The notes below the pieces were generated by a model, which made no database searches, had not been told where the DNA came from, and saw only the letters and a program-made list of their open reading frames with translations. The translations under genes were made by a program, and so were the position numbers. DNA of 64,000 nt, from NCBI RefSeq assembly GCF_009728935.1, contig NZ_CP034235.1:2208001-2272000 (forward strand). The letters run 5' to 3'. Below are positions 35,859 to 44,176 of the stretch, piece by piece; the first letter of the stretch is position 1, and each line of letters starts with the position of its first letter. This DNA is from Paenibacillus psychroresistens. GTDB lineage: Bacteria; Bacillota; Bacilli; Paenibacillales; NBRC-103111.

Positions 35859-36761
35859 TTGAAATTAAGCACTGAGGATAAAATCCTCCGCACTTTTATT
35901 TATATATTTCTACTGCTGCTCGGTTTTGCAGCAGCATATCCCTTCTGGAATTCATTGGTGATCTCGTTTAATTCCGGATTGGATACATCCTTAGGCGGTA
36001 TTACGTTCTGGCCTAGGCAGTTCACCTTGGATAATTACAGAGTGGTTTTTGCAGATGACCGTCTATTGAATTCATTTGGAATTTCCGTGCTTCGCACACT
36101 GGCAGGAACCTCGCTATCGATCTTTTTTACAGGGATGCTGGGCTATGGATTATCTAAAAAGGGTGTTGCGTTTTATAAATTTTATATGCTGTTTTTCATT
36201 TTCACGATGTTTTTCTCTGGAGGCTTGATTCCTTCATTTGTAATTAATCGCTCGCTTGGCTTAACGAACAGCTTCTGGATTATGATCATTCCGTTCATCA
36301 TTAATATATGGAATATGATTATTTTCCGCTCCTTCTTCCGAGAAATACCGGATGGATTGGAAGAGTCGGCTAAGCTGGATGGCTGCAGCAACTTTGGCGT
36401 TTTATTCCGAATTATTGTCCCGATTTCTGGTCCTGTTATTGCTACATTGTCCCTGTTTGTTGCCGTATTCCATTGGAATGATTGGCTCACAGCTACGATT
36501 TATATCAACAAACAAGGCTTGATGCCCATTCAAAGCTTACTGCAGCAGGTATTGAATTCGAATTTAGCCCGCGAAGTGCTTCAACAAGCCACAGGTGGCA
36601 ACGCTGCCGCGATGAATCAATTTAACAATGCGCAGACGATCTCAACTAAATCACTTAGCATGGCAATTATGATTGTAGCGACACTTCCCATTATCGTGGT
36701 TTATCCATTCCTCCAAAGATTCTTTGTTAAAGGGGTTACGGTTGGTTCACTTAAAGGCTAG
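35859..36761 (+). CDS. Sugar ABC importer permease, YtcP type (importer 3)
   Basis: 300 residues, TTG start with AGAGGTGAAG upstream. Six transmembrane helices, EAA loop EESAKLDGCSNFGV near residue 168, and the typical C-terminus FFVKGVTVGSLKG. Pairs with the permease 30 bases upstream. Confidence 0.9.
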   Translation: MKLSTEDKILRTFIYIFLLLLGFAAAYPFWNSLVISFNSGLDTSLGGITFWPRQFTLDNYRVVFADDRLLNSFGISVLRTLAGTSLSIFFTGMLGYGLSKKGVAFYKFYMLFFIFTMFFSGGLIPSFVINRSLGLTNSFWIMIIPFIINIWNMIIFRSFFREIPDGLEESAKLDGCSNFGVLFRIIVPISGPVIATLSLFVAVFHWNDWLTATIYINKQGLMPIQSLLQQVLNSNLAREVLQQATGGNAAAMNQFNNAQTISTKSLSMAIMIVATLPIIVVYPFLQRFFVKGVTVGSLKG

Positions 36762-36844
36762 TGCTTATGTTTGAAAGGTTGCATAGTTTTGTTGTTGATG
36801 CCTAAGGGCTTAACATATAATAGGATTGAGAGGGGAAAGGTTAA

Positions 36845-38527
36845 ATGAAAAAGCACAAAATGCTTCAACTTTCACTTGCTTTGGTTTTGGTAATGAGTCT
36901 TTTCTTAACGGCATGTACTAAAAAGGAAGTGGCAACAGTTGTATCAGCGACACCAGCTGCCAGCATGGCGGCAGTAGAAACGACCGCTCCGAGCGCAGAG
37001 CCAGCACCGACAGCTCCCGCGCAATTCACTTTGGGGTCTGAACCACTAAGCTTTAGCTTCTATGGGAATTATGATTGGTGGGTTACGAACCAATGGGGTG
37101 GAGATTCACCTTCCAAATGGATTCAGGATAATTTGAAGGTGACCGTCACACCTATTCAGTCAGGCGGTGCTGCTGTACAGAAGCTTAGTACAATGATAGC
37201 GGTGAATGAATTGCCTGATGTTATTTTGCTCGATCGTGGTCCGGACGTGGAAAAGCTGGTTAAGGCAGATAAGCTGGTTGCACTTGATCCATACTTGGAT
37301 AAATATCCGAATTTAAAGAAATACGCTGGGGAATCAACACTCAACATGCTTCGCTCTGAGGATGGCAAGCTGTATACCTTCCCTAATTACTATACACAAA
37401 AACCGAATGGCAATGCCGGATATGTCATAAATACTAAAATTTACAAAGCTTTAGGTTCCCCTAAGCTGGAAACCTTTGAAGAGCTTGCAAGCTATCTGAA
37501 AATGGTTAAAGCCAAATATCCAAAAATTGTTCCACTAGAAGTTGATGTTAATGCAGGCGGAGTTTATTTATTTGCAACTGGATTCGAGGAAAACTATCCG
37601 ATTACCTTTATTAATGAGAAGGCAGTTCCAAGAGACGATAAACTAACCTCTTTATTCCTAGACCCTACTTTTAACACTACATTGAAATATGCCAGTCAGC
37701 TTTTCCGGGATAAATTAATAACACAGGATGCGTTTACACAAAAAAGTGACCAGGTGTATGAAAAACTTAAAAATGGTCGTGTGGCTGTGTTCGTTTCAGG
37801 GGATGCTTTGAACTCTAAAGTACTTGAAGCTCATAATTTCCTTAAGCAAAAAGATCCAGAGGATGGCTATATGGCGATCTGGCCGATTCATAAAGATGGC
37901 GTCTCTAAAGACAAAGTATTCCCTAACAGCTTTGCTTCACAAGGCTGGAATGTCAATGTCATCACTAAAGGAGCTAAGAATCCCGAAGCGATATTTGCCT
38001 ATCTGGATTGGTTGACAGGCAATGAAGGGCAAACAGTTACGAACTTTGGTCCTAAAGGGCAATATTGGGACACGTTAGATGCAGATGGAGCACCGATTCC
38101 AAATGCCAAATGGACCTCTACACCGCAGGCTGATAAGGATAAGGAGCATTTTGGATCCTTTGACTGGGCAGGCAACACAGCATTCCTTGATGGTACAAAA
38201 GCGAAAATTGACAGTGCCCTTCCAGAGGATCAACGCAGCTGGTCTACAACTCAGCAGCTTAATGTCATGTGGAAAACCTCGCTGAATACGACCGAATTTA
38301 CTAATTTAGCACCATCCCCGGATTCACCCGAGGGTATCGCAGCAACAGCCTTGCAGGATATTATTACTAAGGCAACGGCTAAAGCTATTTATGCGAAAAA
38401 CGATGCTGAAGTAGATTCCATTCTAAAAGAAGCTAACGACTCAGCAGTAAGCCAGGGGTATGACAAGCTATTGCTATTCAAAACAACAAAATGGCTAGAA
38501 AACGTAGCGAAAGTAAAAGTTCAATAA
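36845..38527 (+). CDS. Extracellular solute-binding lipoprotein (importer 3)
   Basis: 560 residues. Lipobox FLTAC, an Ala/Pro/Thr tether of about 35 residues, then the large LplA-like binding domain (FSFYGNYDWWVTNQWGGD onward). GAGGGGAAAGG precedes the ATG. It supplies the two permeases upstream; the ligand is presumably the product of the beta-helix enzymes under the same type of promoter (inference). A terminator follows. Confidence 0.9.
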   Translation: MKKHKMLQLSLALVLVMSLFLTACTKKEVATVVSATPAASMAAVETTAPSAEPAPTAPAQFTLGSEPLSFSFYGNYDWWVTNQWGGDSPSKWIQDNLKVTVTPIQSGGAAVQKLSTMIAVNELPDVILLDRGPDVEKLVKADKLVALDPYLDKYPNLKKYAGESTLNMLRSEDGKLYTFPNYYTQKPNGNAGYVINTKIYKALGSPKLETFEELASYLKMVKAKYPKIVPLEVDVNAGGVYLFATGFEENYPITFINEKAVPRDDKLTSLFLDPTFNTTLKYASQLFRDKLITQDAFTQKSDQVYEKLKNGRVAVFVSGDALNSKVLEAHNFLKQKDPEDGYMAIWPIHKDGVSKDKVFPNSFASQGWNVNVITKGAKNPEAIFAYLDWLTGNEGQTVTNFGPKGQYWDTLDADGAPIPNAKWTSTPQADKDKEHFGSFDWAGNTAFLDGTKAKIDSALPEDQRSWSTTQQLNVMWKTSLNTTEFTNLAPSPDSPEGIAATALQDIITKATAKAIYAKNDAEVDSILKEANDSAVSQGYDKLLLFKTTKWLENVAKVKVQ

Positions 38528-38548
38528 ATACGTCAAACAAGACTACAA

Positions 38549-38586
38549 TAAAAAGGGTATACTTTCAAATAAGTATGCCCTTTTTA
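38549..38586 (+). terminator. Terminator after the importer-3 lipoprotein
   Basis: AAAAAGGGTATACTT pairs with AGTATGCCCTTTTT around a seven-base loop; T run at the end. It lies before the two-component genes and probably lowers their expression rather than ending the operon fully. Confidence 0.82.
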
Positions 38587-38611
38587 ACTTAGCTGGAAGG
38601 AGAAGGGAATT

Positions 38612-40177
38612 ATGTTTAAAGTATTATTGGTTGATGATGAGATGCTGGATCTTGAAGGGATGGAGCGTCTCCTACCTTGGGATTCTTTAAATATGAAGAT
38701 TGTTGCATCCTTAAATAGTGGATTTGAAGCGCTGGATTATTTAAAAGAATATCCAATCGATATTCTAGTATCTGATATTAAGATGCCAATAATGTCTGGC
38801 TTAGAATTGGCAAGCCGAGCATTGGAGATGTACCCAAAGCTAAGAATAGTGTTTGTTAGTGGCTATGAAGACTTTCATTATGCCAAGAAGGCCATTCAGT
38901 TAAATGCCAGCGGTTATGTGCTAAAGCCGTTTAACGATGACGAAATGATCCAAGTGCTTAGTGATGTTAGAGATTCTTTGCATCATGAACTAGAGTGGGA
39001 ACGAATGGAGAACGTGCAGAAGCAGCACATGAACCTAGCTTATGATGAAATGATGCATCAATGGATCGAAGGGAAAAGCGGGGGCGAGGGGTTTCTAAGC
39101 TGGATTAAACAAACGCAACCATCTATTACCGTGGGAACCTATCAGCTTGGCTTGCTGGAGTTGGATGATGTTTCATGGAAGCTGGAGGGTCAGTCTGAAG
39201 ATGAGCAGGAAATGATAGTCAATAAAGCATTAGCTGTGCTATCTGCTGGCTGTAAAGCAGAAGGAATCAGTCTGCATTGTCAAACGGATATATCACGTAT
39301 GGCTCTAATTATAGAAGGAGATGATCCAAGAGCTAAGCTGGAACGGATCCTGAATTATATGAGCAAATATTCCTTATTTACAACAACAGCAAGCTTAGGG
39401 CAGGTAACCAGTTTTGAACAGCTTCCGGAATCCTACCGCACGGCTAAGGAGGTTTTATCTTATAAAATCTTTTGCGGTAAAAACGGCATCATTACCTTTG
39501 AGGATACAAAGTCCTATGAGCAGCAGGATATTCAGAACGTAGACGATTTTCTGCAAACGCTATTCATTGCGATTACAAACTATGATCTTGTCCAAATAGA
39601 TGATTGTTTAGAGGATCTGTATAAGCAAGTAAAAAACTATGGCAAAAAAATGACAGTTTACAATGTAACGCTTCATATAATTACGAAACTGGATTCTTTT
39701 CTTTCCAGTATGAATGAAAATCTGAAGAGTATTCTAGGGATTGAGCTCAAGAGCTTGGATATTCTCTACCGCTTTGAAACCATGGATGACATTAAATCCT
39801 GGCTGCGACGCAGATTGTTCGAAATTTCTGAAATGCTCTTACTGAAAAAACAACGGAAAAACCGTAAGCTAATTGATGAAATTGAGCAATATGTTCAGAA
39901 GCATATGAGTACTAATCTCACACTTCGCGATGTCGCTAACTTTTTCGCTTTTTCACCCAATTATTTGGGGCATCTCTTTAAAGAAGAGAATGAGGAGTAT
40001 TTCAGTGACTATGTAATTAAAATAAGACTTGAGAAGGCAGCAGAGCTACTGCGAAATCCTAAATTAAAGGTTTATGAGATCGCGGATCAGGTGGGTTATA
40101 AGAGCTTAACCTATTTCAGCAGGCAATTCAGGGAGAAATACGGCATTACCCCGGGTGATTATCGCAAGCAAAGTTGA
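38612..40177 (+). CDS. Response regulator with AraC-type DNA-binding domain, YesN type
   Basis: 521 residues. Receiver domain with acidic residues D8-D9, phosphoacceptor D55 in DILVSDIKMP and the lysine in YVLKP. Middle helical domain, then an AraC double HTH (about 415-521, ending GITPGDYRKQS). AAGGAGAAGGG precedes the ATG. The kinase gene follows with its start close to the stop codon. Best candidate in the window for the factor that binds the five 20-bp-spaced half-site promoters, since it is the only intact AraC-type regulator inside that gene group; this is inference. Confidence 0.9.
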   Translation: MFKVLLVDDEMLDLEGMERLLPWDSLNMKIVASLNSGFEALDYLKEYPIDILVSDIKMPIMSGLELASRALEMYPKLRIVFVSGYEDFHYAKKAIQLNASGYVLKPFNDDEMIQVLSDVRDSLHHELEWERMENVQKQHMNLAYDEMMHQWIEGKSGGEGFLSWIKQTQPSITVGTYQLGLLELDDVSWKLEGQSEDEQEMIVNKALAVLSAGCKAEGISLHCQTDISRMALIIEGDDPRAKLERILNYMSKYSLFTTTASLGQVTSFEQLPESYRTAKEVLSYKIFCGKNGIITFEDTKSYEQQDIQNVDDFLQTLFIAITNYDLVQIDDCLEDLYKQVKNYGKKMTVYNVTLHIITKLDSFLSSMNENLKSILGIELKSLDILYRFETMDDIKSWLRRRLFEISEMLLLKKQRKNRKLIDEIEQYVQKHMSTNLTLRDVANFFAFSPNYLGHLFKEENEEYFSDYVIKIRLEKAAELLRNPKLKVYEIADQVGYKSLTYFSRQFREKYGITPGDYRKQS

Positions 40178-40188
40178 GGATGATAATA

Positions 40189-41937
40189 ATGAAGCAAGAT
40201 ACAACAAGAAAATATTTTTTACCTTATGGATTTAAGCTGATGTTTTCCTATTTTTTGTTCGTGCTTATTCCCGTTATTGTTGTAGGCTGGGCAGCCTATG
40301 ATTCTTCGATTAATTCAATTAGGGAGCAAACCAGGGAGAACCTGCAAGGGACACTGGGACAAATACGCGATAATATTCAGTATAGGTCTGAAGGAGAGAA
40401 GCGGATTTCTGACCAAATTTACTTCGATAATAAGATTCAAGGCTTATTGCGCTATTTTGAGAATGGATGGATCGGTTATGAATTAATGAAAGAGTATCTG
40501 ATGCCGACACTTTCTAATGCCGTACATATGTCTAATATTCCTGTATTGCTTAAAGTATATATTGATAATAAAGTCATTCCTGAAATTTATAATGATCAGA
40601 ACCCTCAGTTTGACCCTTTGAGATTTGTGGATTATGAGATTTTACATATGGATCGTCTAAAAAATGAAGCTTGGTTTAAGAACCTGAAACTACCAGAAGA
40701 AAGCTATCGTGGAACAGAGTTTGTTTGGCAGCAGGTTGAGAATGACGAGGAGTTTCATAATATCTCATTAATTCGCAGACTTATGGATATCAATCAGAAG
40801 AAACAAATTGGATTGACTAGGACGATTGTTAGGCTTTCTGATCTAATAGATGCGGTGGATTATCGTAAAATTGGTGAATCCAGCAAGATCTTTCTGTTGG
40901 ATGGGGAGGGGAGAACAATAAAAGCCTCAGGAAGCAATTCTCCTAAATCATTCGAAAATGAGGTTGGCATAAGCGATCACTTAATGATTAGTGAATCATT
41001 ACCAGGCTTGAATTGGAAGCTAGTAGCCCTTATCCCCAATTCATTACTTGAGAAAAGCGCCAAAAAAGTCCGCAATTTGACCATTTTGGTCTGTTTGATT
41101 AGTTCGTTCATTTTATTCATTATTGGGATGTTGGTATCGAATTACTTCTCCAAACGGGTTCGCAAGATTGTTACTTCACTCAATGCATTTAAAGAAGGCG
41201 ATTTTCATAAAAGGCTATTTTTTTCTGGAAATGATGAGTTTACGCAAATTGCTGACGCTTTTAATAAGATGGGTGAAAATACGGATGAATTAATCAAAGA
41301 GGTTTATTTAGCCAACATCCTGAAGAAAGAAGCCGAGTTGGAATCCTTGCAAGCTCAGATTAATCCTCATTTTTTATACAATACACTTTCCTCAATAAGC
41401 AGGCTGGCTAAATTTGGTGAGATCGATAAGCTCCACGAAATGGTAATGGGACTAGCTAAATTTTATCGACTTACTTTAAATGACGGGCGGTTGATTATTT
41501 CTGTAAATAAGGAGTTAGAGCAAGTTAAGACATATATAGATATTCAACAAATTAAATATAGAGATAGACTCCATGTGGGATATGAGTTTCAAACGGATGT
41601 TTTTGGTTTCGATACGGTAAAGCTGATCTTACAGCCATTTGTTGAGAATGCTCTGGAGCATGCGCTTTTTAGTCATAGCATTAATCTGAGGATTACAGCT
41701 TGCTTAGTTGGAGCTGCAATTGAGTTTAAAATTATCGATGACGGGATTGGAATGAACCAACAAACGATTGATCAAATATTTACTCGGGATGGCATCCATG
41801 TCGGTTATGGTATACGGAATGTGGATGAAAGGATTAAGCTGCAATATGGTCCCAATTATGGCGTCCAGCTGTTCAGTCGATTGGGGATAGGAACTTGTGT
41901 AAGGATTACCATCCCAGCAGTAAAAGAGGCAAAGTGA
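40189..41937 (+). CDS. Sensor histidine kinase, YesM type
   Basis: About 582 residues from ATG 40189, nine bases after GAGG; earlier in-frame starts overlap the preceding stop. Transmembrane helices near residues 17-37 and 296-316 flank an extracellular Cache-like sensor. HAMP, then the kinase core with the histidine in QINPHFLYN (about residue 393), the N-box QPFVENALEHA and the G-box DDGIGM. Here the regulator gene comes before the kinase gene, the reverse of the pair at 13461-16835. It is probably the sensor for importer-3 substrates. Confidence 0.9.
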   Translation: MKQDTTRKYFLPYGFKLMFSYFLFVLIPVIVVGWAAYDSSINSIREQTRENLQGTLGQIRDNIQYRSEGEKRISDQIYFDNKIQGLLRYFENGWIGYELMKEYLMPTLSNAVHMSNIPVLLKVYIDNKVIPEIYNDQNPQFDPLRFVDYEILHMDRLKNEAWFKNLKLPEESYRGTEFVWQQVENDEEFHNISLIRRLMDINQKKQIGLTRTIVRLSDLIDAVDYRKIGESSKIFLLDGEGRTIKASGSNSPKSFENEVGISDHLMISESLPGLNWKLVALIPNSLLEKSAKKVRNLTILVCLISSFILFIIGMLVSNYFSKRVRKIVTSLNAFKEGDFHKRLFFSGNDEFTQIADAFNKMGENTDELIKEVYLANILKKEAELESLQAQINPHFLYNTLSSISRLAKFGEIDKLHEMVMGLAKFYRLTLNDGRLIISVNKELEQVKTYIDIQQIKYRDRLHVGYEFQTDVFGFDTVKLILQPFVENALEHALFSHSINLRITACLVGAAIEFKIIDDGIGMNQQTIDQIFTRDGIHVGYGIRNVDERIKLQYGPNYGVQLFSRLGIGTCVRITIPAVKEAK

Positions 41938-41952
41938 TGCATATGAATTGTA

Positions 41953-42018
41953 ATCTTTGATTATTGCCATTTTTCGTTGCATTTAGCAGTAGTTTTGCAG
42001 CTTGCCGAGATATACTAT
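41953..42018 (+). promoter_or_regulatory. Shared-regulon promoter C, before the GH63-like operon
   Basis: Degenerate half-site ATCTTTG at 41953 and TTCGTTG at 41973 (20 bp apart), TAGTTT at 41990-41995, 17 bp, TACTAT at 42013-42018. The stretch TTCGTTGxATTTAGC and the following TAGTT match promoter A closely. Confidence 0.68.
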
Positions 42019-42061
42019 TTAATCTGTGATGATTAACTAGTATACACAAGGAGAGCTGGAT

Positions 42062-44176
42062 ATGGAGCAAATCAAAACCTGGAGCACGTGGGACGTCGAA
42101 TGTTTAAATGCAGTTATGAAGGTTCCAGAAATGATGGAAATTCGAATAGCGCTTTATGATAATAAAAGAAAACAATACATCGATCAGATGCTTTGGAAAT
42201 ATGTGCATCGCTTTGGTGAGCATAGTATCGATGGATCGTATTTTGATATGGAGCTTAAATATGAGGATTTGATTTATCGCATGGAATTTGCGGCAATTGA
42301 TAATACATTTGTCTACAAAATTACACCTAATCAACTACTGCCTCGCATTAAATTCTTCATTTGTGGCTTATTTCGCTGGCATGCCAAGGGCCAAATTGTT
42401 TGTACCGATGAATCTATACTGATGACTGCTGGCGAGCAAAGCTATCAAATTACAGTTGTCGGTGAAATTGATAAAACTACTGTTTTTAATACTTCGCAGC
42501 AGGGGATTTTACTAGAATGCGGTACATCCATCTACATTCGCTGCAATCATGACTTGTCAGCCACTGAGATGGATTCGTTTCTTGCGCAGAAAAAGGCAGC
42601 TTGGTTATGTGAATCCATTTCTGGAGGAGGGATCCTCGAGGATGCGCCACAAGCCATTATTAAAGGAATGACCTGGAATACGATTTATGAACCAACCAAA
42701 CAGCGGTTTTGTACACCGGTAACCCGTGAGTGGTGTGTAATGAAGAACATGACTCATTTTGGCGGTTATGTCTTATTTGCGTGGGATACTTTCTTGGGTG
42801 GATTATTGGCTGCGCTTCAGAGCAAGGAGCTAGCCTATAGACAGGTATATAGTGTGCTTGAAGAGTTTCAAGCAGATTTTGCTCCGCAATATGGATCACA
42901 GGTGTTAACACGATTTGACCGTTCAAATCCTCCTGTCGGTTCTTATTGTATACTAAAAATTTATAAGCAATTTCAGGAGAAAGAACTATTGAATAATGTT
43001 TTTGATAAAATGCTGCTATGGAATCGTTGGTGGATTAATAACCGTGATGGAAACGGAGACGGCTTGCTGGAATGGGGCTCCAACCGGCCCTTTGTTGAGA
43101 ATGCGGGTAAGATTCTCGGAGAAACCTTTGAGGTTGCTGCTAAGATGGAATCAGGTCTAGATAATAGCCCCATGTATGACGATGTGAGCTTTATACCCGA
43201 AGGAAAAACACTGAATATAACGGACATTGGATTGAGCTCGCTGTATGCAATGGATTGTTGGGCACTTGCCGAAATAGCCCGAGAAATAGGCAGAGATCAA
43301 GAAGCGAAGGAATTATTAGCTGAGTATGCAGCGGTTAAAGCGCGAATTAATGATGAGCTCTGGAATGAAAGCTTGGGCATTTATTGCAACAAGCATTGGG
43401 ATGGACACTTTAGTGAGGTTTTAACTCCGACTTCTTTCTATCCGTTAATTGCTGGAATTGCCTCTCAAGCACAGGCGGAAAGAATGATCAAGGAGCATTT
43501 GTTAAATGAAAATGAATTCTGGGGCGAGCTAGTATTACCCACTGTAATGAAGAGTCATCCGGCTTTTGAAGACAATGATTACTGGCGCGGAAGAATCTGG
43601 GGACCCACCAATTTCCTCGTCTCAGAAGGATTAAAAAGATATGGCTACTACGATCTAGCTTATGAAATTGCCCAGAAAAGCTTGAGGCTGTTCTTAGGGG
43701 AATGGAAGAAAGACAATCATATTCATGAAAATTACAACGCTTTGACTGGTGATGGAGATGATGTGTTAAACGCAGATCCAGTTTATACCTGGGGAGGGCT
43801 GCTGCCTTATCTGGCAGTTGAAGAATTAGTCGAAGCACAGCCATGGGGAGGGCTGCGTTTTGGCAACTTAAGCGAGGAACATGCTTCTCTAGCAGGAATA
43901 ACATTTGGCAAGGATATCTATAAGGTAGTTAAAGAAACGGGACTGCTCATTATTCGCAATGACAAGCCTTATATTCAGACCGATATTGTTGTTCGCATTA
44001 CAAGCTTGTACGAAGAGGGAGCTTGCTTAGAATTTCATATGGAATTCCGGCAAAATGGTGTGTTGGAAATTTCATCGGGAGATGCCCAACGGTTCATTAT
44101 TTATTTAAATGGCAAAAGACATGAATTCCAGCAAGAAAACGGGGAAGTTCTCGTTGTTGCATTGGAGGTTCAATGA
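42062..44176 (+). CDS. GH63-like (alpha/alpha)6 glycosidase, copy 1
   Basis: 704 residues, no signal peptide, so cytoplasmic. An N-terminal beta domain (1-190) precedes an (alpha/alpha)6 barrel with the family blocks GNGDGLLEWGS (about 331), ESGLDNSPMYDD (about 363), YWRGRIWGP (about 507) and HENYNALTGDGDD (about 560). These match the MGH1-like/GH63 group of alpha-glucosidases and related enzymes; the acid is probably the Asp in ESGLDNSP. AAGGAGAG precedes the ATG. It is followed without a gap by a paralogue. It probably cuts imported oligosaccharides; the exact sugar is unknown. Confidence 0.82.
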   Translation: MEQIKTWSTWDVECLNAVMKVPEMMEIRIALYDNKRKQYIDQMLWKYVHRFGEHSIDGSYFDMELKYEDLIYRMEFAAIDNTFVYKITPNQLLPRIKFFICGLFRWHAKGQIVCTDESILMTAGEQSYQITVVGEIDKTTVFNTSQQGILLECGTSIYIRCNHDLSATEMDSFLAQKKAAWLCESISGGGILEDAPQAIIKGMTWNTIYEPTKQRFCTPVTREWCVMKNMTHFGGYVLFAWDTFLGGLLAALQSKELAYRQVYSVLEEFQADFAPQYGSQVLTRFDRSNPPVGSYCILKIYKQFQEKELLNNVFDKMLLWNRWWINNRDGNGDGLLEWGSNRPFVENAGKILGETFEVAAKMESGLDNSPMYDDVSFIPEGKTLNITDIGLSSLYAMDCWALAEIAREIGRDQEAKELLAEYAAVKARINDELWNESLGIYCNKHWDGHFSEVLTPTSFYPLIAGIASQAQAERMIKEHLLNENEFWGELVLPTVMKSHPAFEDNDYWRGRIWGPTNFLVSEGLKRYGYYDLAYEIAQKSLRLFLGEWKKDNHIHENYNALTGDGDDVLNADPVYTWGGLLPYLAVEELVEAQPWGGLRFGNLSEEHASLAGITFGKDIYKVVKETGLLIIRNDKPYIQTDIVVRITSLYEEGACLEFHMEFRQNGVLEISSGDAQRFIIYLNGKRHEFQQENGEVLVVALEVQ

